Shown here: piece after piece, positions 18,322 to 26,851 of the stretch | Numbering within the stretch: position 1 is the stretch's first letter | Layout of the letters: each line of letters begins with the position of its first letter | DNA from: Polaribacter aquimarinus | Lineage (GTDB): Bacteria > Bacteroidota > Bacteroidia > Flavobacteriales > Flavobacteriaceae | Length of the DNA: 64,000 bases | Reading direction: 5' to 3' | Assembly (NCBI RefSeq): GCF_003129485.1 | Contig: NZ_QFFG01000002.1 | Coordinates: 620,001-684,000, forward strand | Notes under the pieces: model-generated | The model's input: the letters and a program-made list of their open reading frames with translations, nothing else | Database searches by the model: none | What the model was told of the DNA's origin: nothing | Position numbers and translations under genes: made by a program

Positions 18322-19556
18322 TTCTTGAACATCCTTTTCTTCTTCTCCAAAAACTCCTTTTCTAATTTATTTGTCACTTTTTCTAAAGCCAAATCAATAG
18401 CTTTTAAAGCTTCTTTTTTGTTGTTTGTTTTATTAAAATAATCTGCTTTAGCACCGTAAAAAAGATAAGCACGTTGTGCTAAATCATCAGGGTTTATTTG
18501 CTCAAAATAATAATTTGCTTTTATATAATTTTCACTCTGTAAGCAAACAACAGCCATTGTTAAAAGGTAAGAAGGAGTAGGATTCAATTGGTATAAACAT
18601 TTGTACCAGTCTAAAATCTTATCCCAATTGGTTTGTTCAAAACTGGGCGCTTTTATGTGTTCGCCAACAATAGCGGCTTCATAATGATATCTTGAAAAAT
18701 TTTCGGTTTCAACAGCTTTATTCATCATTGCATTGCCTAATTGAATTAAAGGAAAAGACCATTTGTTTCTGTCTTGAGTTTTTAAATCTAACAACTCATT
18801 TTCTGTATTTATTTTGGCATCTAGTCTTGCAGAATGAAAACACATTAATGCAAACAATGCATAAACATCAGAAGTTTTTGTGTACTTGTTTTTGAGTAGC
18901 ATTTTACACAGTCTAATAGCTTCTCCACACAATTCCTTCTGAATTAAAATGTCTTTTTTGTTTGAGTGAAAACCTTCGTTAAAAATCAAATAAATAACAT
19001 TTAACACACTTTCAATTCGCTCTGGAAGTTCATTTCCTTGGGGAATTTTAAAAGCCAAATTTTTAGTTTTGATTACTTTTCTTGCTCTTAGTAATCTTTT
19101 TTTGATGGTTTCTTCTTTGGTTAATAAAGCGGATGCGATTTCTTTTGCACTAAATCCAGAAATGGTTTTTAAGGCAAATGCAATTTGATCTTTGAGCTCT
19201 AATTTTGGATGACAAGCCGTAAAAATCATCCGAAGTTGAGCGTCTTCAATTTCACTGTCTAAAAAAAGATCATTTATAGCAATGGTTTGTGTGCCATTTT
19301 TAAGTTCGGGTAAGTGTTTGTGTGTTGTTTTTAGTTTTCTAAAAATATCTAAAACCCTGTTTTTTGCAGCTTGCGTTAACCAAGCTTCTGGGTTTTCTGG
19401 TTGTTGTTTTCGCCAAGAAATACTTGCTTTTAAAAACGTATCTTGAACAGCATCTTCGATAATTTCTAAATTAGAAAGTCCAAAAATGCGTGTTAAAACA
19501 GAGACCATCTTTCCACTATGATGGCGAAAAAGATGGTCTATGAGTTTTGTTTCCAT
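18318..19556 (-). CDS. ECF sigma factor with C-terminal TPR-like extension (ECF42 type)
   Basis: Alternative sigma factor of 412 aa, about twice the length of a minimal ECF. Region 2 spans about 1-75 (AVQDTFLKASISWRKQQPEN), region 4 about 105-165 (ISGFSAKEIASALLTKEET). The C-terminal half is helical, contains LNVIYLIFNEGF, and ends in TPR-like repeats, as described for ECF42. No anti-sigma gene is adjacent; in ECF42 the extension is thought to control activity. It is translationally coupled to the upstream YCII gene through a TAATG overlap. Confidence 0.88.
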   Translation of the reverse strand: METKLIDHLFRHHSGKMVSVLTRIFGLSNLEIIEDAVQDTFLKASISWRKQQPENPEAWLTQAAKNRVLDIFRKLKTTHKHLPELKNGTQTIAINDLFLDSEIEDAQLRMIFTACHPKLELKDQIAFALKTISGFSAKEIASALLTKEETIKKRLLRARKVIKTKNLAFKIPQGNELPERIESVLNVIYLIFNEGFHSNKKDILIQKELCGEAIRLCKMLLKNKYTKTSDVYALFALMCFHSARLDAKINTENELLDLKTQDRNKWSFPLIQLGNAMMNKAVETENFSRYHYEAAIVGEHIKAPSFEQTNWDKILDWYKCLYQLNPTPSYLLTMAVVCLQSENYIKANYYFEQINPDDLAQRAYLFYGAKADYFNKTNNKKEALKAIDLALEKVTNKLEKEFLEKKKRMFKN

Positions 19557-19903
19557 TATCTGTCAAAAACCATTATTTCACGGATTTCTACAGTTCCTCC
19601 TAAATCATAATCAGGAAAATCTTTGGCAATTTCTTGTACTGCATCAAAATCTTTGGCTTCAACAGTATAATAACCACCCACAATTTCTTTTACTTCCGCA
19701 GATGTTAAGTCAGTAACAACTCTGTCTTTGCCAGCTACTCGTCTAATTTGTGGAGTTAAAGCTTCACCACCTTTTAAAATTCCTGCTTCTCCCATTTTGT
19801 TTCCCCAAGCAAACCATTTTCCCATTCTTGCTTGCATTTCTTCTGGAGAAAGTCCTAAATCAGTGTAATCTGCACCAATAAAAATCATCATAAATTGTTT
19901 CAT
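19556..19903 (-). CDS. YCII-related (DGPF-family) protein, partner of ECF42
   Basis: Small alpha/beta protein of 115 aa with the dimeric ferredoxin-like YCII fold, MKQFMMIFIG at the N-terminus and LGGTVEIREIM at the C-terminus. Genes of this family are typical neighbours and targets of ECF42 sigma factors. The eponymous DGPF motif is missing: where it is expected the sequence reads VTDLTSAEVKEIVGGYY. The function is unknown. Its stop overlaps the sigma-factor start by one base, and a candidate ECF42 promoter lies upstream. Confidence 0.87.
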   Translation of the reverse strand: MKQFMMIFIGADYTDLGLSPEEMQARMGKWFAWGNKMGEAGILKGGEALTPQIRRVAGKDRVVTDLTSAEVKEIVGGYYTVEAKDFDAVQEIAKDFPDYDLGGTVEIREIMVFDR

Positions 19904-19934
19904 AATCTAAAGTTTTTAAGTTTTATACTCTTAA

Positions 19935-19962
19935 GACGTTTGCCAAAATTAAAAAGGGGACA
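19935..19962 (-). promoter_or_regulatory. Candidate ECF42-type autoregulated promoter
   Basis: On the minus strand: TGTCCC (19962-19957), an 18-nt spacer, then CGTC (19938-19935), 32 nt before the YCII start. From memory, ECF42 promoters have TGTCGA at -35 and CGA/TC at -10, so four of six -35 bases and a -10 match are present. Elements seen; regulation inferred. Confidence 0.4.
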
Positions 19963-19977
19963 CTTTTTTTGAGAAAA

Positions 19978-21120
19978 TTATACTTTTGCCTCTTTTTTAT
20001 GCAAAAAACGAGTTAATTTCATAGATAAATCTAACAAAATAATTTTTCCATTTCCATTTCTTTCAATGTGATATATGGCTTCATTCAATTCTTTTTCAAT
20101 ATCTAAAATATTTCCAGAATGAACAAATGGTGCAAATTTAGACAAGTCAAAACCAGATTTGGTTTCCATAAAAACCAAGTTGTCAGATTTATAATTCAGT
20201 AACAATGCCTGTCTAAAAAATTGTAAACAATAATCTAAAAAACGTTTTTGAGTTTCACGTCCGGTTTTAGCAATCGTATCAGACCAAGAGATTAATTGTT
20301 GTACAACAGCAGCATTTCCCTTAGCTCTAAAGGCAGTTCTTATCCAAGCCACAAACCATTCCTGGAAAATCAAATCGTCAGCATCATTTTGTAATAAATG
20401 TAAGGCTTTGTTAAAATTTCCTTCTGCTTGATGTGCAATTTTAGAAGCTTCATTGTCATTTACTTGATGATTTACCACCAAAGTATTGGCAATATCCTGA
20501 TCACTTAAAGCAGGAAAATGTAAAGCTTGACAACGAGATTTTATCGTGTTGATAATCTGCTCTTCGTTTTCGGTAATTAATAAAAAAACTGTTTTGCTTG
20601 GAGGTTCTTCAATCAGTTTTAACAATTTATTTGCGGAAGCAATATTCATTTTTTCTGCCATCCAAATAATCATCACTTTAAAACCACCTTCGTAGCTTTT
20701 TAGTTTTAATTTTTTTACTATTTCTTCAGCTTCATCAACTCCAATAATTCCTTGTTTATTTTCAACTCCAATATGTTGTAACCAGTTAAATAAACTTCCA
20801 TAAGGTTGTGTGTTAATAAATGTTCTCCAATCTTCTAAAAACAAACTACTAACAGGGTGTTTTTTTACATTTTCATTAGCTGTAACAGGAAAAGCAAAAT
20901 GCAAATCAGGATGTTGCAATTTGTCACATTTTAAATTACAAACTTCAACATTATCAGAAAAATGACACAGTAAAAATTGCGCATAAGCAATTGCCATTGG
21001 CAGGGTTCCACATCCTTCTTTACCTACAAATAGTTGTGCGTGTGGAATTCTGCCATTTTCAGCAGATTTTATCAAATGTTTTTTAATATGTTCTTGACCT
21101 ACAATTTGTTTGAAAAGCAT
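19978..21120 (-). CDS. holB: DNA polymerase III subunit delta prime
   Basis: Clamp-loader subunit of 380 aa that helps load the sliding clamp at the replication fork. The AAA+-like N-domain has a degenerate P-loop, GKEGCGTL (33-40), lacking the Lys, as expected for non-hydrolysing delta prime. Cys52, Cys61 and Cys65 mark the zinc module. IEEPPSKTVFLL and the sensor-like region follow. I place the start at the ATG at 21120: the frame extends 9 codons further upstream from a TTG, but that stretch contains a -7 box. Confidence 0.9.
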   Translation of the reverse strand: MLFKQIVGQEHIKKHLIKSAENGRIPHAQLFVGKEGCGTLPMAIAYAQFLLCHFSDNVEVCNLKCDKLQHPDLHFAFPVTANENVKKHPVSSLFLEDWRTFINTQPYGSLFNWLQHIGVENKQGIIGVDEAEEIVKKLKLKSYEGGFKVMIIWMAEKMNIASANKLLKLIEEPPSKTVFLLITENEEQIINTIKSRCQALHFPALSDQDIANTLVVNHQVNDNEASKIAHQAEGNFNKALHLLQNDADDLIFQEWFVAWIRTAFRAKGNAAVVQQLISWSDTIAKTGRETQKRFLDYCLQFFRQALLLNYKSDNLVFMETKSGFDLSKFAPFVHSGNILDIEKELNEAIYHIERNGNGKIILLDLSMKLTRFLHKKEAKV

Positions 21121-21123
21121 GAG

Positions 21124-21131
21124 CAAAAGTA
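21124..21131 (-). promoter_or_regulatory. -7 promoter element abutting holB start
   Basis: Minus strand TACTTTTG, exact TAnnTTTG match, only 3 nt from the ATG at 21120, so a transcript from it would be leaderless. No -33 element at proper spacing. Confidence 0.4.
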
Positions 21132-21332
21132 CAAGATTTTTTTTCAATTAAAATTATTAATGCTTTAAATGAAATAAAAATTTTGGACTAACGAAGTGGT
21201 TACTGAGGTTAAACTAATTTAATATTTTTCATCATTAAAATTTAGTTTTTACCGAAGAAATATAAGCGAATATTTACGCAAACGTTATATTAACTTTTAG
21301 GTTTTCAAACCAAAAAAAAGTAAATAAATCGG

Positions 21333-21340
21333 TATTTTTG
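21333..21340 (+). promoter_or_regulatory. -7 promoter element of pgk
   Basis: TATTTTTG is an exact TAnnTTTG match. It ends 21 nt before the ATG at 21362 and overlaps an in-frame upstream TTG (21338), which argues against that TTG as start. No good -33 element is seen. Confidence 0.5.
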
Positions 21341-21361
21341 TTGAAAATAGAATTCAAAAAA

Positions 21362-22549
21362 ATGAAAACACTAAAAGATTTTAACTTCAAAAATAAAAAA
21401 GCATTAATTCGTGTAGATTTTAATGTACCTTTAAATGATCAATTAGAGGTTACTGATGCTACTAGAATTCAAGCTGCAAAATCAACAATAATTGATATTT
21501 TAGAACAAGGTGGAAGCTGTATTTTAATGTCGCATTTAGGGCGTCCAAAAGGATTTCAAGATCAATTTTCTTTAGGAAACATCGTTAAGAAAGCAACTGA
21601 TATTTTGGGTGTAAATGTAAAATTTGTATCTGATTGTATTGGAGATAAAGTAGAAGAAGCTGTTGCAAACTTAGAATCAGGTGAAATATTATTGTTAGAA
21701 AACTTACGTTTTTATGATGAAGAGAAAAAAGGTGATGTTGCTTTTGCTGAAAAGTTATCTAAATTAGGTGATATTTATGTAAATGATGCTTTTGGAACTG
21801 CACATAGAGCGCATGCATCAACTACAATTGTTGCACAATTTTTTCCAGAGAACAAGTGTTTTGGAAACTTATTAGCTAAAGAAATAATAAGTATAGATAA
21901 AGTGTTGAACAATTCAGATAAACCTGTATTGGCAATCTTAGGTGGCGCAAAAGTATCATCTAAAATAACTGTAATAGAAAACATTTTAGACAAAGTAGAT
22001 CATTTGATTATTGGTGGAGGGATGAGTTTTACCTTCATTAAAGCGCAAGGAGGAAAAATTGGAAATTCAATTTGTGAAGACGATAAACAAGAATTAGCTT
22101 TAGATATTTTAAAGCAAGCCAAAGAAAAAGGAGTTCAAGTCCATATTCCTGTAGATGTAATTGCTGCTGACGATTTTAGTAATGATGCAAATACACAAGT
22201 TTGTGATATCAATAATATTCCTGATGGATGGGAAGGAGTTGATGCTGGTCCAAAATCTCAAGAAATTTTTGATAAAGTAGTAAATGAATCCAAAACAATT
22301 CTTTGGAATGGACCTTTAGGTGTTTTCGAAATGGAATCTTTTGCGGGAGGAACAATTGCTTTGGGTCATTCTATTGACAAAGCTACTAAAAATGGAGCAT
22401 TTTCTTTAGTTGGTGGAGGTGATTCTGTTGCAGCTGTAAAACAATTCGGATTTGCTGATAAAGTGAGTTATGTTTCTACTGGAGGTGGCGCAATGTTGGA
22501 GAGTCTAGAAGGTAAAACCTTACCAGGTATTGAAGCAATTTTGAAATAG
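21362..22549 (+). CDS. pgk: Phosphoglycerate kinase
   Basis: Cytosolic glycolytic enzyme, 395 aa, transferring phosphate between 1,3-bisphosphoglycerate and ADP. Seen are RVDFNVPL near the N-terminus, SHLGRPKG, the [13 protein letters not shown] block, the hinge [10 protein letters not shown], and the nucleotide loops WNGPLGVFE and [11 protein letters not shown] chose the ATG at 21362; an in-frame TTG at 21338 lies within the promoter. It is monocistronic, followed by two hairpins. Confidence 0.97.
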   Translation: MKTLKDFNFKNKKALIRVDFNVPLNDQLEVTDATRIQAAKSTIIDILEQGGSCILMSHLGRPKGFQDQFSLGNIVKKATDILGVNVKFVSDCIGDKVEEAVANLESGEILLLENLRFYDEEKKGDVAFAEKLSKLGDIYVNDAFGTAHRAHASTTIVAQFFPENKCFGNLLAKEIISIDKVLNNSDKPVLAILGGAKVSSKITVIENILDKVDHLIIGGGMSFTFIKAQGGKIGNSICEDDKQELALDILKQAKEKGVQVHIPVDVIAADDFSNDANTQVCDINNIPDGWEGVDAGPKSQEIFDKVVNESKTILWNGPLGVFEMESFAGGTIALGHSIDKATKNGAFSLVGGGDSVAAVKQFGFADKVSYVSTGGGAMLESLEGKTLPGIEAILK

Positions 22550-22557
22550 AACTTTAT

Positions 22558-22583
22558 TTATTGAACAATTTTTGGTTCAATAA
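22558..22583 (+). terminator. Hairpin after pgk
   Basis: A 9-bp perfect stem (TTATTGAAC with its complement) has an 8-nt loop, 8 nt after the pgk stop. No strong T-run follows, so it may stabilise the mRNA end rather than terminate alone. Confidence 0.45.
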
Positions 22584-22611
22584 TTATAGTTTTACATAAT
22601 AGTATTTTTTT

Positions 22612-22650
22612 ATAAGCGTATAATTTAAAAAATTATACGCTTATTGTTTT
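22612..22650. terminator. Long AT-rich hairpin, probable terminator
   Basis: A 14-bp perfect stem (ATAAGCGTATAATT) with a 5-nt loop is flanked by a T-run on the left and TGTTTT on the right, so it could terminate in both directions. It is 63 nt after pgk. Confidence 0.7.
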
Positions 22651-22729
22651 AAATATGAATAAGTTTTAATTTCGTTGTTAGGTCTAGAATAGTTACACGA
22701 TTAAGCAAATAAAAATAAGCATTAAATAA

Positions 22730-23770
22730 ATGAAATATACAAAGCTACCTAATACTGATATTAAAGTTTCTAAAATTTGTTTAGGGACAATGACTTGGGG
22801 AAACCAAAATACAGAAGCAGAGGGTCATCAACAAATGGATTACGCTTTAGAACAAGGAGTAAACTTTTTTGATGTTGCAGAACTGTATCCTGTTCCTGCA
22901 AATGCAGAAACTTATGGTGATACTGAACGTATTATAGGAACTTGGTTAAAAAAAACTGGAAATAGAGATAAAGTTGTTTTGGCAAGTAAAATTGCTGGAG
23001 GTGGAGATTATACTGCTCATATAAGAAAAGGAGGTCTTAACAAAAAGAATATCTTAGAAGCTATAGAAAGTAGTTTGCAAAGATTACAGACAGACTATAT
23101 CGATTTGTACCAATTGCATTGGCCAAATAGGGGTGTAAATGTATTTGGAACAAGAGATTTTCCAACAAGCACCGCAAGTAGTGAAGCTGAAAATTATGAG
23201 GAAATTTTAGAAACCCTCAACAGTTTAGTACAACAAGGAAAAATTAGAACTTATGGTTTGTCTAATGAAACTCCTTGGGGAACTATGAAATATTTAGAAG
23301 CTTGTAAAAAATTAGATGTGGCTAAACCGGTTACTATCCAAAATTCATATTCCTTAATTCATAGAGGATATGAAGTAGGGATGAGTGAAGTTTCTATGAG
23401 AGAAAATATTGGCTTGTTAGCCTATTCTCCTTTAGCACAAGGTGTTTTATCTGGTAAGTATTTAGATGGAAATAGTCCTGAAGGCTCAAGAGGAAATTTA
23501 TTTCCGCGATTTATAGCACGTTATATGGGAGATGGTTCTTTAAGTGCAGTTAGAAAGTATGAAGCAATTGCAAAAAAAAATCGAATTTCATTATCTGAGT
23601 TATCATTAGCGTTCATTAATCAGTTACCATTTGTAACTAGTAATATTATTGGCGCTACAAAAATGGATCAATTGAGAGAAAATATTGGAAGTATTCATAT
23701 TAATTTATCTGATGAAACTTTAAAAGAAATTGAAGCTATACATACTGAAATTCCTAATCCTGCACCCTAG
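22730..23770 (+). CDS. Aldo/keto reductase, Tas-like
   Basis: NADPH-dependent oxidoreductase with a TIM barrel, 346 aa, the same length as E. coli Tas. The AKR tetrad is visible: Asp48, Tyr53, Lys87 and His130. Tas-like features include FFDVAELYPVP, LYQLHWPNRGVNVFG, and a C-terminal GATKMDQLRENI coenzyme site. The physiological substrate is unknown. A bidirectional terminator separates it from the convergent lipoprotein gene. Confidence 0.93.
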   Translation: MKYTKLPNTDIKVSKICLGTMTWGNQNTEAEGHQQMDYALEQGVNFFDVAELYPVPANAETYGDTERIIGTWLKKTGNRDKVVLASKIAGGGDYTAHIRKGGLNKKNILEAIESSLQRLQTDYIDLYQLHWPNRGVNVFGTRDFPTSTASSEAENYEEILETLNSLVQQGKIRTYGLSNETPWGTMKYLEACKKLDVAKPVTIQNSYSLIHRGYEVGMSEVSMRENIGLLAYSPLAQGVLSGKYLDGNSPEGSRGNLFPRFIARYMGDGSLSAVRKYEAIAKKNRISLSELSLAFINQLPFVTSNIIGATKMDQLRENIGSIHINLSDETLKEIEAIHTEIPNPAP

Positions 23771-23803
23771 TTTAGAGGGTAGTTATTCAGTATGCATTCA
23801 AAA

Positions 23804-23838
23804 AAAACTCCGAAGTAAATAATTTACTTCGGAGTTTT
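23804..23838. terminator. Bidirectional terminator between convergent genes
   Basis: A perfect palindrome, AAAACTCCGAAGTAAAT on the left and its complement on the right around a single central A, has A-run and T-run flanks. It serves the aldo/keto reductase gene (+) and the DUF6370 gene (-). Confidence 0.88.
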
Positions 23839-23848
23839 ATGTTTTACT

Positions 23849-24160
23849 CTATTTAGCGTTATCCAACTTTAAAGAACTCGCTAGAAATCTTCCATCTTTT
23901 ACAACTCCAGTAATTTCTCCTTTTCTGATTACGTTGCAAAAACCTATTTTCTCATCATGTGCATCACCAAAATCATCAATATTAAAACCGTCTACAAAAT
24001 AGGCTTTATCATCAAAACGAACTGCTAAACTACAACCAGATTCTGAGTCTAAATCGAACTTGCATTGGCCACAAGATAGTTCTGCAGTTTGTGTCATTTC
24101 TTTTTTATTAGAACAAGCAACTACAATAATTAGTACAAATACGAATATTATTTTTTTCAT
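23849..24160 (-). CDS. Small Cys-rich lipoprotein, DUF6370-like
   Basis: 103 aa lipoprotein (lipobox Cys16, VVAC). The mature part has Cys30 and Cys33 (CGQC), Cys43 and Cys75 plus FVDGFNIDDFGDAH, a pattern I recall from DUF6370. The paired cysteines and Asp/His suggest a metal site or disulfides. The function is unknown. A six-unit heptamer array lies 29 nt upstream of its start. Confidence 0.72.
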   Translation of the reverse strand: MKKIIFVFVLIIVVACSNKKEMTQTAELSCGQCKFDLDSESGCSLAVRFDDKAYFVDGFNIDDFGDAHDEKIGFCNVIRKGEITGVVKDGRFLASSLKLDNAK

Positions 24161-24189
24161 AATTAGTTATTTATTTTTCTAAAATTTAT

Positions 24190-24231
24190 TCAAACTTCAA
24201 ACTTCAAACTTCAAACTTCCAACTTCCAACT
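24190..24231. repeat. Heptamer tandem array (6 units)
   Basis: Four copies of TCAAACT are followed by two of TCCAACT, with no interruption, in the gap between the glnS stop and the DUF6370 start. On the minus strand each unit reads AGTTTGA, which includes TTTG, the Bacteroidota -33 sequence. Confidence 0.9.
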
Positions 24232-24239
24232 GAGACTAC

Positions 24240-25928
24240 CTATTTTTTCGAACTCCAAGAATCACGCAAGCCAACAGTTTTATTAAATACTAAACTTTTT
24301 TTAGTTGAATCATCATCCACGTTAAAATATCCTAAACGTTGAAACTGAAAGCGATCACCAATTTTTGCGGTTTGTAAACTTGGTTCCACAAAAGCATTGA
24401 TTATTTCTAAAGAATTCGGATTTAAAAACTCCATATAATCCTTGTCTTTATGTGAGTCTGGTGCTTCATCTAGAAACAATCTATCATAAGCTCTCACTTC
24501 TGCTTTTACTGCATGTTTAACAGAAACCCAATGCAAAGTACCTTTAACTTTACGTTTGCTTTCTTCTGTTCCACTTCCAGATTTTGTTAATGGATCATAA
24601 GTACATTGAATTTCAGTAATATTCCCATTTTCATCTTTAGTACAACTATTAGCAGTAATAAAGTATGCATTTTTTAAACGAACTTCTTTCCCTAATTTTA
24701 ATCGGAAAAACTTCTTATTAGCTTCTTCTCTAAAGTCTTCGCGCTCAATATAAATCTCTCTAGAAAAAGGAACTTCTCTACTTCCAAATCCTTCTTCATA
24801 ATCATTATAGTTGGCATCTAAAATTTCCTCTTTATCTTCAGGATAATTGGTAATTACCACTTTTACAGGATCTAAAACACCCATAACTCTTGGGGCATTC
24901 TTATTTAAATCCTCTCTGATTTTAAACTCTAAAAGAGCTACATCAATCACGTTTTCACGCTTAGAAACTCCAACAGTTTCAACAAAACTTCTAATAGCAG
25001 CAGGTGTATAACCACGTCTTCTTAAACCAGAAATTGTAGGCATTCTTGGGTCATCCCAACCAGAAACAATGTTTTCTTCTACTAATTTAAGCAACTTACG
25101 TTTACTCATTATAGTGTAACTTAAGTTCAAACGAGAAAACTCACGTTGTTTTGGTGTTAAAGGATATTCAGAAGAACTGTATGTAAATACATTATCACGA
25201 AACCAATTGTACAATTCTCTATGAGGTTTAAATTCTAAAGAACACAAAGAATGAGATATTTGTTCAATATAATCACTTTCACCATGCGTCCAATCATACA
25301 TTGGGTAAATGCACCAATCATCACCAGTTCTATGATGCGATTTGTACATAATTCTATACATCAAAGGGTCACGCATCAACATATTTGGAGATGTCATGTC
25401 AATTTTTGCACGCAATGTATGTTCACCTTCTTTAAACTTTCCGTCTTTCATTCCTTGAAATAATTCCAAGTTTTCTTCCACACTTCTATCTCTAAAAGGG
25501 CTATTAGTTCCTACTTCAGTTGGCGTTCCTTTTTGAATACGCATTTCTTCTGAAGTTTGAGAATCTACATACGCTTTTCCATCTTTAATCAATAAAACTG
25601 CCCAGTTATATAATTGCTGAAAATAATCTGAAGAATAACATTCGTTTGCCCAAGTATAGCCTAACCAAGCAATATCTCTCTTAATAGCATCTACATATTC
25701 TTGTTCTTCTTTTGCAGGATTTGTATCGTCAAAACGTAAGTTTACAGGTGCGTTGTATTTTTCACCCAAACCAAAACTAATTCCAATAGCTTTGGTATGT
25801 CCAATATGCAAATATCCATTTGGTTCTGGTGGAAATCTAAAACGCAAATCATCTTTTGGCATTCCGTTAGCCAAATCATCCTCTATAATATGCTCTATAA
25901 AATTGAGCGATTTATTTTCTTCAGACAT
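24240..25928 (-). CDS. glnS: Glutaminyl-tRNA synthetase
   Basis: Class I aminoacyl-tRNA synthetase charging tRNA-Gln, 562 aa. Class motifs are intact: PPEPNGYLHIGH (HIGH at 41-44) and MSKRKL (KMSKS equivalent, near residue 273). It is followed by the GlnRS anticodon-binding beta-barrels, with RLGYFNVDDDS near the end. GlnRS rather than GluRS is indicated by FDDTNPAKEEQEYV and the double beta-barrel length. A -7 box lies 26 nt upstream. It is a single gene. Confidence 0.97.
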   Translation of the reverse strand: MSEENKSLNFIEHIIEDDLANGMPKDDLRFRFPPEPNGYLHIGHTKAIGISFGLGEKYNAPVNLRFDDTNPAKEEQEYVDAIKRDIAWLGYTWANECYSSDYFQQLYNWAVLLIKDGKAYVDSQTSEEMRIQKGTPTEVGTNSPFRDRSVEENLELFQGMKDGKFKEGEHTLRAKIDMTSPNMLMRDPLMYRIMYKSHHRTGDDWCIYPMYDWTHGESDYIEQISHSLCSLEFKPHRELYNWFRDNVFTYSSSEYPLTPKQREFSRLNLSYTIMSKRKLLKLVEENIVSGWDDPRMPTISGLRRRGYTPAAIRSFVETVGVSKRENVIDVALLEFKIREDLNKNAPRVMGVLDPVKVVITNYPEDKEEILDANYNDYEEGFGSREVPFSREIYIEREDFREEANKKFFRLKLGKEVRLKNAYFITANSCTKDENGNITEIQCTYDPLTKSGSGTEESKRKVKGTLHWVSVKHAVKAEVRAYDRLFLDEAPDSHKDKDYMEFLNPNSLEIINAFVEPSLQTAKIGDRFQFQRLGYFNVDDDSTKKSLVFNKTVGLRDSWSSKK

Positions 25929-25954
25929 CTTTTTTATTACAAAAAATTAAGACA

Positions 25955-25962
25955 CAAAATTA
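25955..25962 (-). promoter_or_regulatory. -7 promoter element of glnS
   Basis: Minus strand TAATTTTG, exact TAnnTTTG match, 26 nt upstream of the glnS ATG. No -33 element at standard distance. Confidence 0.45.
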
Positions 25963-26040
25963 CGTAAAATATTATACAGCTATTCCCTAACTTGTAACAA
26001 AAATGGGATTTCAGCATCTAATAAATAAACAACACAAACT

Positions 26041-26256
26041 ATGAGCGATCAAATAAGAAATTATACCTGCCCAAAATGCAATTGCAAAACTTATAAATTA
26101 GGCCAAATGCGAGCAACAGGAGGTACATTATCTAAAATTTTTGATATCCAGAACCAAAAATTTACTAGTGTAACTTGCGAGCGATGTACTTACACAGAAT
26201 TCTATAAAACAAAAACAAGTGCAATAAGTAACGTGTTCGACTTTTTTACAAATTAG
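26041..26256 (+). CDS. Zinc-ribbon protein (DUF2082-like)
   Basis: 71 aa small protein with two zinc knuckles: Cys10/Cys13 (CPKC) and Cys46/Cys49 (CERC). LGQMRATGG between them is typical of the predicted nucleic-acid-binding Zn-ribbon family (DUF2082). The precise role is unknown. A 185-bp gap with a structured repeat follows. Confidence 0.82.
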   Translation: MSDQIRNYTCPKCNCKTYKLGQMRATGGTLSKIFDIQNQKFTSVTCERCTYTEFYKTKTSAISNVFDFFTN

Positions 26257-26280
26257 ACAAAATATTGAGCTTGCCGAAAT

Positions 26281-26376
26281 ATGGGCGTTCCCTTGCAGGT
26301 CGTGCTTTCTGTTTTATCCCTGAAACAAGTTCAGGGGATGCCACTGCAATCACTAACGCGGGTATATTTACCCGTT
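26281..26376. repeat. Structured, G+C-richer intergenic element with nested stems
   Basis: Four complementary pairs nest or follow in order: GCGTT (26285-26289) with AACGC (26355-26359), TTGCAG (26293-26298) with CTGCAA (26344-26349), CCCTGAA (26318-26324) with TTCAGGG (26330-26336), and a trailing hairpin CGGGTA-TATT-TACCCG (26359-26374). The G+C content is clearly above its surroundings. It resembles intergenic repeats I recall from other Bacteroidota (GGGCGTT...AATC...AACGCGGG). No protein is encoded. Confidence 0.7.
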
Positions 26377-26417
26377 AAAGTTTTCTAAAAGGAAGTTTTA
26401 GTACTTATTTATTGTCG

Positions 26418-26425
26418 TATTTTTG
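26418..26425 (+). promoter_or_regulatory. -7 promoter element of VOC gene
   Basis: TATTTTTG, exact TAnnTTTG match, 16 nt upstream of the ATG at 26442. It lies within a longer open frame from a TTG at 26412 and so argues for the ATG start. Confidence 0.45.
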
Positions 26426-26441
26426 CAATATTATTATAAGT

Positions 26442-26828
26442 ATGGCTTCTTTTTTATTAAATCACATAGCGCTCTCTGTAAAAAATGTTGATGTATCTGT
26501 TGCATTCTATCAAAAAGTATTTCAATTTGAAGAAATAGAAAATACCGCATCCAACTCTAAAACAAGATGGTTGTCACTTGGAGAGGGAAAGCAATTACAT
26601 TTAATTCCTCGTCCAAATTTAGAAGTAACCACAAATAAAGCAGTTCATTTTGCTTTGTCTACTTCAAATTTAGAAGAATTCGTAAAACATCTTATCAATC
26701 TAAAAATTGAATATTCAGATTGGACAAATACGATAAAAAAAGATTATGTTCGAAAAGACGGAATTCATCAATGCTATTTTCAAGACCCAGATGGATATTG
26801 GATTGAAGTAAATAATGCAGGGTCTTAA
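26442..26828 (+). CDS. VOC family protein (glyoxalase-like)
   Basis: 128 aa vicinal-oxygen-chelate protein with two beta-alpha-beta-beta-beta modules. Metal-ligand candidates are His in LNHIALSV, His in AVHFALS and Glu in GYWIEVNN; FQDPDGYWIEV is the usual C-terminal block. It may be a glyoxalase, dioxygenase or isomerase; the substrate is not evident. I chose the ATG at 26442 because the -7 box precedes it. Confidence 0.88.
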   Translation: MASFLLNHIALSVKNVDVSVAFYQKVFQFEEIENTASNSKTRWLSLGEGKQLHLIPRPNLEVTTNKAVHFALSTSNLEEFVKHLINLKIEYSDWTNTIKKDYVRKDGIHQCYFQDPDGYWIEVNNAGS

Positions 26829-26837
26829 AAACAATAA

Positions 26838-26845
26838 TAAATTTG
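26838..26845 (+). promoter_or_regulatory. -7 promoter element abutting DUF2452 start
   Basis: TAAATTTG, exact TAnnTTTG match, ends 6 nt before the ATG at 26852, which implies a nearly leaderless transcript if used. Confidence 0.35.
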
Positions 26846-26851
26846 TATTCA

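Noticed and set aside
21259-21291. Imperfect inverted repeat AATATAAGCG / CGTTATATT upstream of pgk
   Set aside because: 9 paired bases with a bulge in very AT-rich DNA are expected by chance; no regulator family could be linked to it.
24190-24231. CRISPR-like array
   Set aside because: Units are 7 bp and contiguous without spacers, and no cas genes are in the window; it is a simple tandem repeat.
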